From IMG/VR virus record IMGVR_UViG_3300035698_005189, positions 34,095 through 98,094 of that record: DNA of 64,000 bases, one strand, 5' to 3'. Both the position numbers and the translations under genes were made by a program. Source of the stretch: a virus. Positions 30,954 to 39,674 of the stretch are shown here, one piece after another. How positions within the stretch are numbered: position 1 is the stretch's first letter; every line of letters begins with the position of its first letter. The notes below the pieces were generated by a model. It made no database searches. It was not told the origin of the DNA and saw only the letters and a list, made by a program, of their open reading frames with translations.

Positions 30954-32494
30954 AAGGGCATGTCGCCGCCCGGAGGGACCGGGGGGCCGCTCGCACCTCC
31001 CGCAGCCGGCGGGGCGGGCGGACCGGGTCGCGCTGGGGCGGCGGGTGGACCCGACGACGGAGCGGCTGGCGGTCCTGGGGGAGCCGCCCGGGCGGGCGGG
31101 GCGGGAGGCCCGGCGGGAGCCACGGGCGGCGTGGGGGGACCGGCTGCCACGGGAGGCGGGGTCGGGGGCGGGGCTGGCTTGCTCCGGGCCACGAGCGCGT
31201 CGATGGCGGCCTTGACGTTCGGCACGCTGGCGGCGGGAGCCCAGTCGGCCATCCCATCGGCCCAGACGAGGTTGGGGGCGTCGGGGGCGTCGAGCACCTG
31301 GGCTGCGATAGCGCCGGCCGACTGGTCGGTCTGCGCGTCACCCAGCCCAGCGAAGTGGTAGAGCTGCTCGGTCTCGGCGGGGGCAGGGGGACCCTCTGGT
31401 GCGTAGCCACCGCCTGGCGCGTAGCCCGGGGGACCGTTGGCGAGGGGAGCCGTGGGCGCGGGTCGCTGAGCATTGACAGCGGCAGCGATCTCGGGCACGG
31501 TACCGGCGTCGACCCAGCCAGCCATCCCATCCGTCCAGACGGTGTGGGTCGCTCCCTCGGCCGAGCCCAGGACGATGCGCGCCACACCGACGGGGTCGAG
31601 GCCGTCGAACTTGCCTCCGGTGCCGTTGTAGTGGTAGGTCACGACCGATGCCGGGGGCGCGGCTGCGGGCGGTGGGCCTGCGGCGGGACGATGGGGCGTG
31701 GCGGGCGGGGGTGCCCCGGCGTCACCCATGCTGGGGCCGGTGCCTCTGGGGTCGAGCTTCCGGGCGGCGGTGGTCAGCGCGGTTGGGTCGGCCGCCTTGA
31801 CCAGCGACGACAGCTCGAGGGCTGCCTGCAGGATGGGCAGGTAGGCGTCGTCGAGGCGGCTGGAGTCGCTGCCTTCGGTGACCGCGTATTTGACGTCCAT
31901 CGCACGAGCACCGGTCTTCTCGACCTCGATCAGGATGTCGCGTCCGCTCTGGTAGTCCTCGATAGGTCCCTTGGCGACACAGATCCGGATCAGCCCGGCC
32001 TGGACGGTGGGCGAGTAGCCCATCACCTTGGGAGCCACGACCCAGCCGCCCTGCCCGTCTTCGGTCCAGTGAGACTGCGGGTTGTCGAGGTCGATGACGT
32101 TGCAGTACAGGCGACCGCGTGCTCCGATCTCCTTGGCGACGGCTTCGTAGTCGGTCCGCTTGGCCGCGAAAAGCTCACGGCGGAGGGCGCAGATAGGGCA
32201 GACCTTGGGGGCGGCGCGGTTGTCGTGGTCATCGGGGCAGGGCAGGTTCTGGAGGGCCCCGTCGATCTTGACCTTGTGGACGTAGGTACTCACCCAGAAC
32301 TTCGCCTCCGGGTTCGCTGTGTCGGGTGCTCCGTCGGACCCCTGCGGGAGGCGGGGGATGACGCGGACGCGGTTCGTGGTTCGCTGTCCCTTGCTGGCGG
32401 GGCGCTTGAACTCGAACCACGAGAAGTCGCCTCCGCCGCCTCCGCCGCCTCGCTGGGCAAGGCGCTCTTGTTCCTGTTCGTAGACACTGGACAT
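30950..32494 (-). CDS. Single-stranded DNA-binding protein (gp32-like) fused to two GYF-like domains and a proline-rich tail (514 aa)
   Basis: Residues about 25-240 form a T4 gp32-like core: FSWFEFKRP, NRVRVIPRLP, KFWVSTYVHK, with zinc-type Cys at CPDD (86) and CPIC (99, 102). Two tandem GYF_2/DUF4339-like repeats follow: about 286-340 (TYHYNGTGGKFDGLD ... HTVWTDGMAGW) and about 378-434 (LYHFAGLG ... NLVWADGMADW). Each has the 'y.y...g... VW.dGM..W' hallmark. The rest (about 440-514) is almost only Pro, Ala and Gly. The core coats ssDNA; GYF domains elsewhere bind proline-rich peptides, so this protein may recruit proline-tailed partners. The normal gp32-type acidic tail is replaced. Confidence 0.8.
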   Translation of the reverse strand: MSSVYEQEQERLAQRGGGGGGGDFSWFEFKRPASKGQRTTNRVRVIPRLPQGSDGAPDTANPEAKFWVSTYVHKVKIDGALQNLPCPDDHDNRAAPKVCPICALRRELFAAKRTDYEAVAKEIGARGRLYCNVIDLDNPQSHWTEDGQGGWVVAPKVMGYSPTVQAGLIRICVAKGPIEDYQSGRDILIEVEKTGARAMDVKYAVTEGSDSSRLDDAYLPILQAALELSSLVKAADPTALTTAARKLDPRGTGPSMGDAGAPPPATPHRPAAGPPPAAAPPASVVTYHYNGTGGKFDGLDPVGVARIVLGSAEGATHTVWTDGMAGWVDAGTVPEIAAAVNAQRPAPTAPLANGPPGYAPGGGYAPEGPPAPAETEQLYHFAGLGDAQTDQSAGAIAAQVLDAPDAPNLVWADGMADWAPAASVPNVKAAIDALVARSKPAPPPTPPPVAAGPPTPPVAPAGPPAPPARAAPPGPPAAPSSGPPAAPARPGPPAPPAAGGASGPPVPPGGDMPF

Positions 32495-32496
32495 CG

Positions 32497-33171
32497 TTAG
32501 CTCCTGGGCTTCGGGGTTGGGGGTGGCGGCGGGCCGCCGGAAGTGCGGGCGGGGATGGGGGACCGGGGCTTCGCAGCCACCTCGTCCTCGAGGTCCGGCA
32601 GGGTGTCTGTTGTCCCGCCGTGGTAGGTGGCATCCTCGTCGCCACCGGGGGCGGGGGTGTCATCGCGGGGGGCCGCTCCACCTGAGCCGCCGGTACCCGA
32701 CCAGGACTGGATCGCCCAGCGCCGAGCGCGGGCGGCCTCGAGGGCACCGTACACGACCTCCCAGGCCTCCGTGGTCTTCGCCTTGAGGCCATAGTGGGTG
32801 CGATACTCGGGCAGGGAGCGAACGTACTTCTCCGAGGCCGATACCGCTGGGCACTTCGCCTTCGGCCCGGTGGCGCAGTCGAAGCCAGCGTTGACCGCCA
32901 TCTCGATGTCGTTGGTCAGGTCGTGGATGAGCGAGTCGCGCCAGATCCGGTAGTCGACGTCAGCCATCTCCTTGTCGCGGGCGGCGGCAGCCACCAGCCG
33001 GGCCAGTTCGCTGACCAGTTGTGGGGTCCGGTCGCCCTCGTGGTCGTGCAGCTCCGGGCTGATAGCGACCAGGGTAGCCAGGTAGGCTCCGGTGTACTCC
33101 CGCTCGCGCACGACGACGGGGGGCATTTCGATGAGGCCTGCAACCAGCAGACGGTGTGGGACTCGGCTCAT
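32497..33171 (-). CDS. Hypothetical protein with polyproline C-terminus (224 aa)
   Basis: Start at the ATG at 33171 (ATGA overlap with the polymerase gene). Helical body (TPQLVSELARLVAAAARDKE, WRDSLIHDLTNDIEMAVNAG) with a Lys/Cys pair (GPKAKCPAVSAS), then a disordered acidic and Pro-rich tail (GGPPPPPTPKPRS). It lies between polymerase and SSB genes, so a replisome role is likely. No family recognised. Confidence 0.65.
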   Translation of the reverse strand: MSRVPHRLLVAGLIEMPPVVVREREYTGAYLATLVAISPELHDHEGDRTPQLVSELARLVAAAARDKEMADVDYRIWRDSLIHDLTNDIEMAVNAGFDCATGPKAKCPAVSASEKYVRSLPEYRTHYGLKAKTTEAWEVVYGALEAARARRWAIQSWSGTGGSGGAAPRDDTPAPGGDEDATYHGGTTDTLPDLEDEVAAKPRSPIPARTSGGPPPPPTPKPRS

Positions 33172-35231
33172 AGGGCGATCTCCTTCTTGTCGGCCCACGA
33201 AGTTGTAGTGACCGACGGCTTAGCGATAATCGGGGTACGGCCAAAGCGACCCACGAAGGGCTCTTCCATATGACGCATAGTCCCGTAGGCGACTGTCTTT
33301 ACGTCCTCGAGGGCGCAGTCAACGTGAATCTCATCGTGAACGGTGCCCGTCGGCTTGCCCCGGAGGGTCCCGGCCTTGTTGGCGAGCCACATCCCGACGA
33401 TAGCATAGCGGGTCAGCTCACCGGCGGCTCCCTGGATTAGGGACGCGAAGGCCTCCCGGATGGCTGCCCCAGCGGCTCCGCGTGGGGGCCAGCCGACGTT
33501 AGCGACATGCCGCTTGCGGCCAGTCCAGTTGACGAAGAAGGGGCCCTTGCCGTCGCCACGGTCCATCCTGAGCATGGACTCCACCAGGCGCTTCTTGGTC
33601 GCGTGGACCTCGGGATTCGCCCTCTCGTACCTGTCGAGGTAGTCGCGGGCCTGGGCCTCGGTCAGCATGAGGTCGGGGTTGGCCTGCAGTCCTGGGGGAC
33701 CCATCCCGTATGGGACGCCGAAGTTGATCGGCTTGGCGCAGGGTCGCTTGGCCTTCATCACAGCCGGGTCCCGCAGGGCCTCTGGCCACATCGCCCCAGC
33801 AACGTCCCGATGGATATCGGCTTCCGTCTCACCGGCCCTCATGAGGATGTAGCCGTCGTAGTCCACACCATTCGCGCAGTAGTAGTCGTAGGCAGGCGAG
33901 GCGTAGGCCTGCTGGAGGATCTTGCCGTCGGTATGATGCCCAAGGACCCGCAGCTCCACCTGGGAGTAGTCGCACAGGACGCGAGCACGACCGGGCTCGA
34001 TGTAGAAGGCTCGCCTGACGGCAGGACCCATGACAGGATGGCGGTTCGGTAGGTTGTGGAGTGTCGGGTCGGCTTCAGCGAAGCGACCCGTACGGGTACC
34101 AGCCTGCCTGACTGTGGTATGGACACGACCGTCAGCCCCTGCGTACCAGGCCAGCCCCTTGGTGTAGGTGGTCCTGACTCGCTGTCGGATCTTCCATTCA
34201 GCCAGCTCAGCGATGCTGGGGTGTACGTCCCGCATCATGAGAAGAGCGCCCTTGTCGACCGACGGGAGCTTCGCCTTGCCCTTGGTGCGCTTCTTGACGG
34301 GGGCCTTCAGATGGTTGTAGAGCAAGTCGCGGATGGCGTTGTCGTTCGACCAGTCGAGGTTGACCCCGAATCCCTGCCGCAGGAGGGCACCCCGGCGGGC
34401 GAGGTCGTCGTCAAGTTCATTAGCGAAGCGGTGCAGGTAGTCGACGTCCAGCGCCTGGCCCTCGTATTCGAGGTCGGCCAGCGCCCGTACCAGCAGCATT
34501 TCGTTGGCGTACAGAATGAGTCGCTTACGCTCCCAGGACTCACCGAGACCCATGGCCTCCCGGCGCTGGTGTCGGTCGAGTAGCAGGGCGTGGGCGACGT
34601 CCCGGCAGGCGTACTCAGCCTCGATGCCGACTGGTACCTCGGAGTGACCGAAGGCTGACAGGTACGACTGGATGCCGCGCTCGGTGTCATCCTTGTAGAG
34701 GGTCATTCGTCTCGACTTGGCCAGGTCTCGCAGGACACCCTCGACGCCCGACTTCGACTCGTAGGGGTCCCATGGGGAGATCTGCGCCTGGGCCGCCAGC
34801 GATTCGAGGTTGATTAGGCGCTCTTCGTAGATCAGGTGCCCCTGGATCATCGAGTCGTGGATAGCGGCTTCGTCGGGCATTGGGTGGCCAGCGGCCCGGG
34901 CCATGTTGAGGTCGAACTTGATGTTCTGGCCGACCAGCTCTTCGGCTCCCTCGAGGGCGTCGTCGAATGCCTCCCAGGCGGTTGTCGGGTTGGCCTGGAC
35001 GTCGCAGGTACGGTGCCCGAAGGGGACGTACCACGCCCGATGTGAGCCGTCGTCTTCAAGGAACCCGAGGGAGTAGCCGATTGGGCGGTCGCCGTTGGCG
35101 TACCGGAGGCCGGTGGTCTCGAAGTCGACTCCGCGCTTCCGGTGGCGAACGAGAGAAGCCACCATCGTAGCCAGTTGGGCTCCGGTGGTGGCGAGTTGAT
35201 GCCTCTGGTCGAGGTGGGCAGGGATGATCAC
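33168..35231 (-). CDS. Family A DNA polymerase with 3'-5' exonuclease domain
   Basis: The GTG at 35231 overlaps the upstream TGA (GTGA); an Arg-rich longer frame is a shadow. The exonuclease motifs are VDFETTGL (Asp36, Glu38) and NIKFDLNMA. Polymerase motifs are RTGRFAEADPTLHNLPNR, motif A LCDYSQVELRVLGHH, motif B AKPINFGVPYGM and motif C VHDEIHVD (His632-Asp633-Glu634). At 687 aa it is a normal phage polymerase without a 5'-3' nuclease domain. It would be the replicative enzyme, working with the clamp at 1-280, the primase and DnaB-like helicase. Confidence 0.92.
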   Translation of the reverse strand: MIIPAHLDQRHQLATTGAQLATMVASLVRHRKRGVDFETTGLRYANGDRPIGYSLGFLEDDGSHRAWYVPFGHRTCDVQANPTTAWEAFDDALEGAEELVGQNIKFDLNMARAAGHPMPDEAAIHDSMIQGHLIYEERLINLESLAAQAQISPWDPYESKSGVEGVLRDLAKSRRMTLYKDDTERGIQSYLSAFGHSEVPVGIEAEYACRDVAHALLLDRHQRREAMGLGESWERKRLILYANEMLLVRALADLEYEGQALDVDYLHRFANELDDDLARRGALLRQGFGVNLDWSNDNAIRDLLYNHLKAPVKKRTKGKAKLPSVDKGALLMMRDVHPSIAELAEWKIRQRVRTTYTKGLAWYAGADGRVHTTVRQAGTRTGRFAEADPTLHNLPNRHPVMGPAVRRAFYIEPGRARVLCDYSQVELRVLGHHTDGKILQQAYASPAYDYYCANGVDYDGYILMRAGETEADIHRDVAGAMWPEALRDPAVMKAKRPCAKPINFGVPYGMGPPGLQANPDLMLTEAQARDYLDRYERANPEVHATKKRLVESMLRMDRGDGKGPFFVNWTGRKRHVANVGWPPRGAAGAAIREAFASLIQGAAGELTRYAIVGMWLANKAGTLRGKPTGTVHDEIHVDCALEDVKTVAYGTMRHMEEPFVGRFGRTPIIAKPSVTTTSWADKKEIAL

Positions 35232-35593
35232 GCTGCGCCAGAAGCAGCGACACCCGCCCACGCGGCGAGCTGCCGACCGTAGGCGGGATCTGTCAGGGCT
35301 GAGGCGAGGTGGTCTGGCGTGACCTCCACGATACCAGCCCTCCCAGTGAGCGCTCCGACAAGGTGGACTGTCACTCCGTTGGCCACGAGCAAGACCTCTG
35401 CGACCGGCTCCCATCCGTCGCCGACGTCACCGAAGACGGAGAGGCTGAAGCCGTGGGGGGCCGGCAGGACTCGCGTCGTGTCGGGGGTCCGGGGGTCGCC
35501 CGTCTCCCGTCGCAGGTCAACCACAGTCACAGGTCGCGCCCTGACGTCAACACGATCAGGGGGGACTTCTCCGTAGCGGGTTTCACCGAACAC
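35228..35593 (-). CDS. Hypothetical protein (121 aa)
   Basis: The GTG at 35593 is chosen because AGGAGG lies 4 nt upstream. Reads MFGETRYGEVPPDRVDVRAR; beta-type throughout (GFSLSVFGDVGDGWEPVAEV). No family recognised. Coupled to the polymerase gene. Confidence 0.55.
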   Translation of the reverse strand: MFGETRYGEVPPDRVDVRARPVTVVDLRRETGDPRTPDTTRVLPAPHGFSLSVFGDVGDGWEPVAEVLLVANGVTVHLVGALTGRAGIVEVTPDHLASALTDPAYGRQLAAWAGVAASGAA

Positions 35594-35876
35594 GACGCCT
35601 CCTCGCTCGCAGCCCAAAGAAACGGCTGCCGCTGAGATACCTGTCGCCGGTGACTGCGTAGGTCACCTCGGATAGAGTCCGTACTCGACGACCCTCCCAC
35701 TGAAACCGCCACCAGCCATTTTTAACGACTGCGGCGGCGGTGTACTTGCCCTGGGTCCGGGGAGGCCTGATGATCGTCACCTCAACGAGGCGGCCCTTCC
35801 AGACGCGGCGGAGGACGGTTCCGAACGGGAGGTCTCGGGGGCGCAGGTCGACTGGGGGGCGCAGGGGGCCTGACAT
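35583..35876 (-). CDS. DUF2924-like protein (97 aa)
   Basis: Start at the ATG at 35876 (after GGAAAGGAGTACGA). DLPFGTVLRRVWKGRLVEVT ... WRFQWEGRRVRTLSEVTYAV then TGDRYLSGSRFFGLR matches the DUF2924 layout ('GT.L.R.wkGr...V ... w.G..y.SLs.vA..iTG ... G..FFGL'). DUF2924 proteins are often phage-linked and of unknown function. Confidence 0.75.
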   Translation of the reverse strand: MSGPLRPPVDLRPRDLPFGTVLRRVWKGRLVEVTIIRPPRTQGKYTAAAVVKNGWWRFQWEGRRVRTLSEVTYAVTGDRYLSGSRFFGLRARRRRVR

Positions 35877-36186
35877 TCGTACTCCTTTCCGGGCAGGTCG
35901 CACCACGGCGGCTACGCCACGACCCAGCGATGTAGTCCTGGTTCGCGTCCGACCACGCAGCCACAGCCTCCGAGTGAGAGCGACACAGGTAGGCTCCACT
36001 CTTATCGTGATACCCACAGCCGGCGCAGGTCGACTCCGCCTTCGGCCAGGAGGTCGAGGACGGGGTGGCCTTACGATAGCATGGCGGGGCGGGGACTGAC
36101 CTCTTAGCCGATGACCTACGGGGGGCCGGTGGCGGCGGCGTGGCGGGCGGAGCCCTGCGGGGCGGGGGAGGCGGGGGAGGCCTCAC
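35782..36186 (-). CDS. Hypothetical protein with polyproline N-terminus and zinc-type motif (134 aa)
   Basis: The GTG at 36186 overlaps the upstream TGA (GTGA). It starts MRPPPPPPPRRAPPATPPPP and the centre reads ESTCAGCGYHDKSGAYLCRS then HSEAVAAWSDANQDYIAGSW, a Cys/His zinc-type cluster. Its last 30 residues (from about 35876) overlap the DUF2924 gene in another frame and may not be real; a frame break before that point is possible. Confidence 0.5.
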   Translation of the reverse strand: MRPPPPPPPRRAPPATPPPPAPRRSSAKRSVPAPPCYRKATPSSTSWPKAESTCAGCGYHDKSGAYLCRSHSEAVAAWSDANQDYIAGSWRSRRGATCPERSTNVRPPAPPSRPAPPRPPVRNRPPPRLEGPPR

Positions 36187-36617
36187 GAGCCACGCGTCGG
36201 GGGAGGCGGGGGCCTCCGGACAGGGGATGGCGGGGCCTTCCGGGCGGGCGGGGCTGGTGGTGTCCGCTCGGGGTCGCCAAGGCGGGCCTCGACGACGTGG
36301 GCGGGGACTCCGCAGGGCGGACCTGCCTTGCCACTCCGGAGCAATCCAACGTAGCGACCGTCGCCGGACCAGCACGAGGGAGAATGGACGCAGCCTCCGC
36401 AGAAGTCATCCGCCGGGTCGTAGTCCTGTCGGTAGCAGGACGGGAGCCCCTCGACCCCGGACTCGCGCCCACGGATCAGGAGGATGTTTCGCGCACCCAG
36501 CTCGGACATTCCCTCGTAGTCGGCTTCGTCGATGCCGGCTTCGTCGAGTTCGGCGCGGGTCCCGTCGGTGATGGGTACGGCGGCCAGAGATGACAGATCA
36601 GCCTTCGAGTTCTTCAC
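36183..36617 (-). CDS. Hypothetical protein with Cys cluster and Pro-rich tail (144 aa)
   Basis: GTG start at 36617, overlapping the end of the sigma-like gene by 20 nt. Helical start (MKNSKADLSSLAAVPITDGT), then CYRQDYDPADDFCGGCVHSP with SCW, and a disordered Pro-rich end (RRPPPPPTRGS). The DFCGGC motif resembles that of several other small proteins here. No family recognised. Confidence 0.6.
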   Translation of the reverse strand: MKNSKADLSSLAAVPITDGTRAELDEAGIDEADYEGMSELGARNILLIRGRESGVEGLPSCYRQDYDPADDFCGGCVHSPSCWSGDGRYVGLLRSGKAGPPCGVPAHVVEARLGDPERTPPAPPARKAPPSPVRRPPPPPTRGS

Positions 36618-37272
36618 GGTCGTAATCCTCCACGCCTACTTCGGCGGCCTGGGTGATGGAAGCGATCCCGAGGGACCGCAGATGGGAGACGGCGGCTTCC
36701 TTGGCGTGGGTGAGCCGCGCCGAGACCCGCCGGTAAGCGGGGGAGCTGGGCCGGTCGTGTATGCCGACCATCCGAGCGATGGCGGTGGCAGGCACTTCTT
36801 CAACGTAGCGCAGGTGGAGCAAGGCGAAGGCAGCGGGCGGGAGGTTGCGGCGGAGGGCGTAGACGAGACCCTCGCAGGCGGCCTCAAACTCAGACTCTTC
36901 AGCCGTCTCGTCGCCACGGGCAGGGGTCGGGTCCACAACGTCGACCGGAGTCTCGGTCCCGTCGGGGGCTTTCTGCGTGGTCCCACGGTCGGACTCGGGT
37001 CGGCCTGCGGCCTGAGTCGCCCGGACGATGGTCAAGAAGCGCCGTTTGGCCACGGTCGCCAAGAGGGCGTCGGTGGGGAGCCTGCCGACGGCGGCGTACT
37101 CACGCCGGGACGCCACCAGGATCGCTTCCATGATCTCGGCCTCGACGTCTGTCGCGTCCATCCCGACGCGATGGGGGTGCCACACGCGCCGGGAGAGGAT
37201 GCGGGCCGACGACTGCCACGCCACCAGGACCTCTGTCTCGCCTGGGGCGGGGTTCCTGTCTTCTGGCCTCAT
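36598..37272 (-). CDS. Sigma-70-family (ECF-like) RNA polymerase sigma factor, probable
   Basis: Start at the ATG at 37272 (ATGA overlap with the VWA gene). Residues about 20-90 look like sigma region 2 (ARILSRRVWHPHRVGMDATD ... VEAEIMEAILVASRREYAAV), and residues about 130-200 like region 4 (LPPAAFALLHLRYVEEVPAT then AIARMVGIHD ... VSARLTHAKEAAVSHL), with 'LRYvEe' leading into a helix-turn-helix. The 224-aa size fits an ECF-type factor. It could redirect host RNA polymerase to the three promoter modules found here. The match is by pattern; a transcription-associated HTH protein is the alternative. Confidence 0.6.
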   Translation of the reverse strand: MRPEDRNPAPGETEVLVAWQSSARILSRRVWHPHRVGMDATDVEAEIMEAILVASRREYAAVGRLPTDALLATVAKRRFLTIVRATQAAGRPESDRGTTQKAPDGTETPVDVVDPTPARGDETAEESEFEAACEGLVYALRRNLPPAAFALLHLRYVEEVPATAIARMVGIHDRPSSPAYRRVSARLTHAKEAAVSHLRSLGIASITQAAEVGVEDYDREELEG

Positions 37273-39671
37273 CGCTGCCTCCTTCCACCTGTGAGCAATT
37301 CCACCACGCGACCAAGCAGGCATCCGGTCAGGTCGCCTGCGTTGGGGATTCCGATGTAGCCAGTCGTGGCCCGCGTCCCGTCGCCTTCGACTTCCGGGTA
37401 CAGCTCCGCAAACTTCGCTGCGTTGCTCGGGTGGCCGGCGTCGCCGACGCCAAAGCCATAGACCTCGATCCCGGCCTCGGACACCTGCCTGACGACTTCG
37501 GGGAGGTACCAGTTCTCTGCGATGTGATCGTCTGCGCCACACGGCTCTCCGTCTGAGATGACGATCAGGACAACGCGACGGTTGTGACCTCCCGCCACGG
37601 CGGCTGCCTTGGCTGCCCAGAGGACAGCCTCGCCGTCGAGGTTCTGACAGTAACCCGTGGCTGAGCCGATGGCGTCTCCGTTGTCGGTACGACCTGGGGC
37701 GGCGACATGCACGCTCATACGAAGGGGCCAGGTCTGGCGACTCCACCGCAGCCGCCCGTTCTCCTTGGGGTTGGACCCCAAGCCGACCCCTAACTCGGTC
37801 GTGTGCCCGAGCACCATATGGTCGATGTTGGCGGCACGCAGGGCGTCGTGCAGCTGCTTGGCGGTCCAGACGGCATGACTCATGGGGGTGTCAGGGCTAC
37901 TGCAGTCGCCCATGGAGCCAGAGCAGTCGATGAGGATACCCACGAACGCAGTCTCGCCGCGTGCGGTGGTCGTCTCGGTGTACTCAGCCAGCCCACCGGA
38001 CGCAAGGCTACCAAGGGACTCAACGTCGAGTTCGTCTCCGTCGTTGAGTCCACGCAGGGTGATGGTCCGGCGGGAGTCGACCAGGGCGGATCGGACGCGA
38101 TCAGTCAGCTGACGCGACCCGGCCCCGAAGAAGTCACTCAGAACGGACAGCACCTTCGCCCCGGCGGTCCTGGCGTCGAGATCCTTGTGTGGCTCCACGA
38201 CGACGTCGAGGGCGGCCGACTTGGGGTCAATGGTGTAGATCATAGCGCCTTGCTCTTCGGCCATTTTGCCCAGGATGATCTCGTCATCTTCCTTGGGGGG
38301 CTGTGGGGTCTCGGTCAGAGCCTCCTTGGCGGCCTCACGGGTTTCGTCTGAGACGGGCTCATCGGACTCGTCCTCTGCGTCGTCACCGGCCTCGGACTCA
38401 TCGGACTCATCCTCTGCTTCGTCACCGTCCTCGGACTCATCGGAGCCTTCGGATTCGTCACCGTCAGCTTCCTCGGAGCCTTCGCCTTCTTCAGATGTGC
38501 CGGTGTCCTCGGACACACCTTGCTCGTCGCCCTCAACGGGGTCGCCGTCTTCGTCACTGGCCTCGGACTCGTCGGGGTCCCCGGCCTCGTCACCAGCCTC
38601 GGACTCATCGGAGTCTTCGGACTCTTCGCCTTCCTCGGGCTCGCCGTCCTCACCACCATCCTCGGACTCATCGGAGTCTTCGGACTCTTCGCCTTCCTCG
38701 GGCTCGCCGTCCTCACCACCATCCTCGGACTCACCGGGCTCGCCGTCCTCGTCCTCGGCGTCGTCACCAGCCTCGGGCTCATCGGACTCATCCTCTGCTT
38801 CGTCACCGTCCTCGGACTCATCGGAGCCTTCGGATTCGTCACCCTCGGGGTCGGCGTCTTCTTCGGACTCATCGGACTCGTCCTGCTCATCTCCCTCGTC
38901 GGAGGCCTCGGACTCGTCACCGTCCTCGGAGTCTTCGCCCTCACCTTCTTCGTCCTCATCGGACTCGGCGGAGTCTTCGTCTTCTTCGGGCTCTTCGTCT
39001 TCTTCGGGCTCGGGGGGAGGGGGCGGCTCGGCCAGCTCTTCGAGGCGGATGTAGGTCGCCAGGGCAGCGCTGTAGGCGTCGTGGACCGTGACAGCCGCCA
39101 GGCCTCGAGCGACCTCAGGCTGGATGGCATCCCAGATGGGCCTGATATCCTGGTGGACTCCGTCATCGCTCAGCTGACCACGACCCACGCGGGTCACGCA
39201 CTGCACCAGGGCAGCGATCTGGCCGGCGCGACCTGGGTCGGTCGGGGCCCCGCGTCCGGTCTTCTCGAAGATGTAGGCGTTCTTGTCGTCGAGGTGAGGG
39301 GCTGCGCCCGGGTACTCGAGGACCCACAGGCGTTCGATGCGGAGGTCTTCGTACCCGTTGAAGATCATATGGACGGCGTTAGCGACCTTGACGCCACGCT
39401 CGGCTGCCAGATCCTTGCTGCGGGACACACAGGCGTCGCCTGTGAGCTTGGCGTGGGCAGTCTCGTGGTCGAGAAGGCCGCGCCAGGCGTTGACCACACG
39501 GGGGTCGGACGGCTCACCGACGAAGGTCGGCAGGGCGATCTGGTTGGTGGTCGGGTTGTACTTGGCCCGGGTACCGCCGACAGCGACAGTGACGTCCGAG
39601 CGACCCAGGAGGGTTCGGACGGTGCGCTCGGCGGCATTCTCGAGGAGGTAGGTGCGTCGGTTGGTTCTCAC
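37269..39671 (-). CDS. VWA-domain protein (CobT-like) with long acidic repeat region (800 aa)
   Basis: Residues 1-210 form a helical domain with an HExxH-like motif (LLDHETAHAKLT, His69-His73), typical of CobT-type VWA proteins. Residues about 215-440 are almost only Glu, Asp, Ser and Gly, with internal repeats. The C-terminal third is a VWA fold with a complete MIDAS: DCSGSM (582-587), Thr662 and Asp707 (VISDGE). CobT-type proteins pair with MoxR/CobS AAA+ ATPases in metal chelatase or chaperone machines; the partner is encoded at 40267-41256. It would act as a metal-dependent adaptor. Its target in a phage is unknown. Confidence 0.85.
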   Translation of the reverse strand: MRTNRRTYLLENAAERTVRTLLGRSDVTVAVGGTRAKYNPTTNQIALPTFVGEPSDPRVVNAWRGLLDHETAHAKLTGDACVSRSKDLAAERGVKVANAVHMIFNGYEDLRIERLWVLEYPGAAPHLDDKNAYIFEKTGRGAPTDPGRAGQIAALVQCVTRVGRGQLSDDGVHQDIRPIWDAIQPEVARGLAAVTVHDAYSAALATYIRLEELAEPPPPPEPEEDEEPEEDEDSAESDEDEEGEGEDSEDGDESEASDEGDEQDESDESEEDADPEGDESEGSDESEDGDEAEDESDEPEAGDDAEDEDGEPGESEDGGEDGEPEEGEESEDSDESEDGGEDGEPEEGEESEDSDESEAGDEAGDPDESEASDEDGDPVEGDEQGVSEDTGTSEEGEGSEEADGDESEGSDESEDGDEAEDESDESEAGDDAEDESDEPVSDETREAAKEALTETPQPPKEDDEIILGKMAEEQGAMIYTIDPKSAALDVVVEPHKDLDARTAGAKVLSVLSDFFGAGSRQLTDRVRSALVDSRRTITLRGLNDGDELDVESLGSLASGGLAEYTETTTARGETAFVGILIDCSGSMGDCSSPDTPMSHAVWTAKQLHDALRAANIDHMVLGHTTELGVGLGSNPKENGRLRWSRQTWPLRMSVHVAAPGRTDNGDAIGSATGYCQNLDGEAVLWAAKAAAVAGGHNRRVVLIVISDGEPCGADDHIAENWYLPEVVRQVSEAGIEVYGFGVGDAGHPSNAAKFAELYPEVEGDGTRATTGYIGIPNAGDLTGCLLGRVVELLTGGRRQR
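38400..38843. repeat. Tandem and dispersed repeats encoding the acidic region
   Basis: A 63-nt unit occurs twice in tandem (38598-38660 and 38661-38723), encoding an EDGGEDGEPEEGEESEDSDE-type block. A separate stretch of about 62 nt at 38400-38462 recurs at about 38781-38843. Copy number may vary between isolates through recombination. Confidence 0.8.
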
Positions 39672-39674
39672 AAG

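Noticed and set aside
29590-31215. A 541-codon open frame on the plus strand
   Set aside because: It is antisense to the RecA-like gene, which has clear motifs. The predicted protein is low-complexity Gly/Arg/Asp-rich with no domain.
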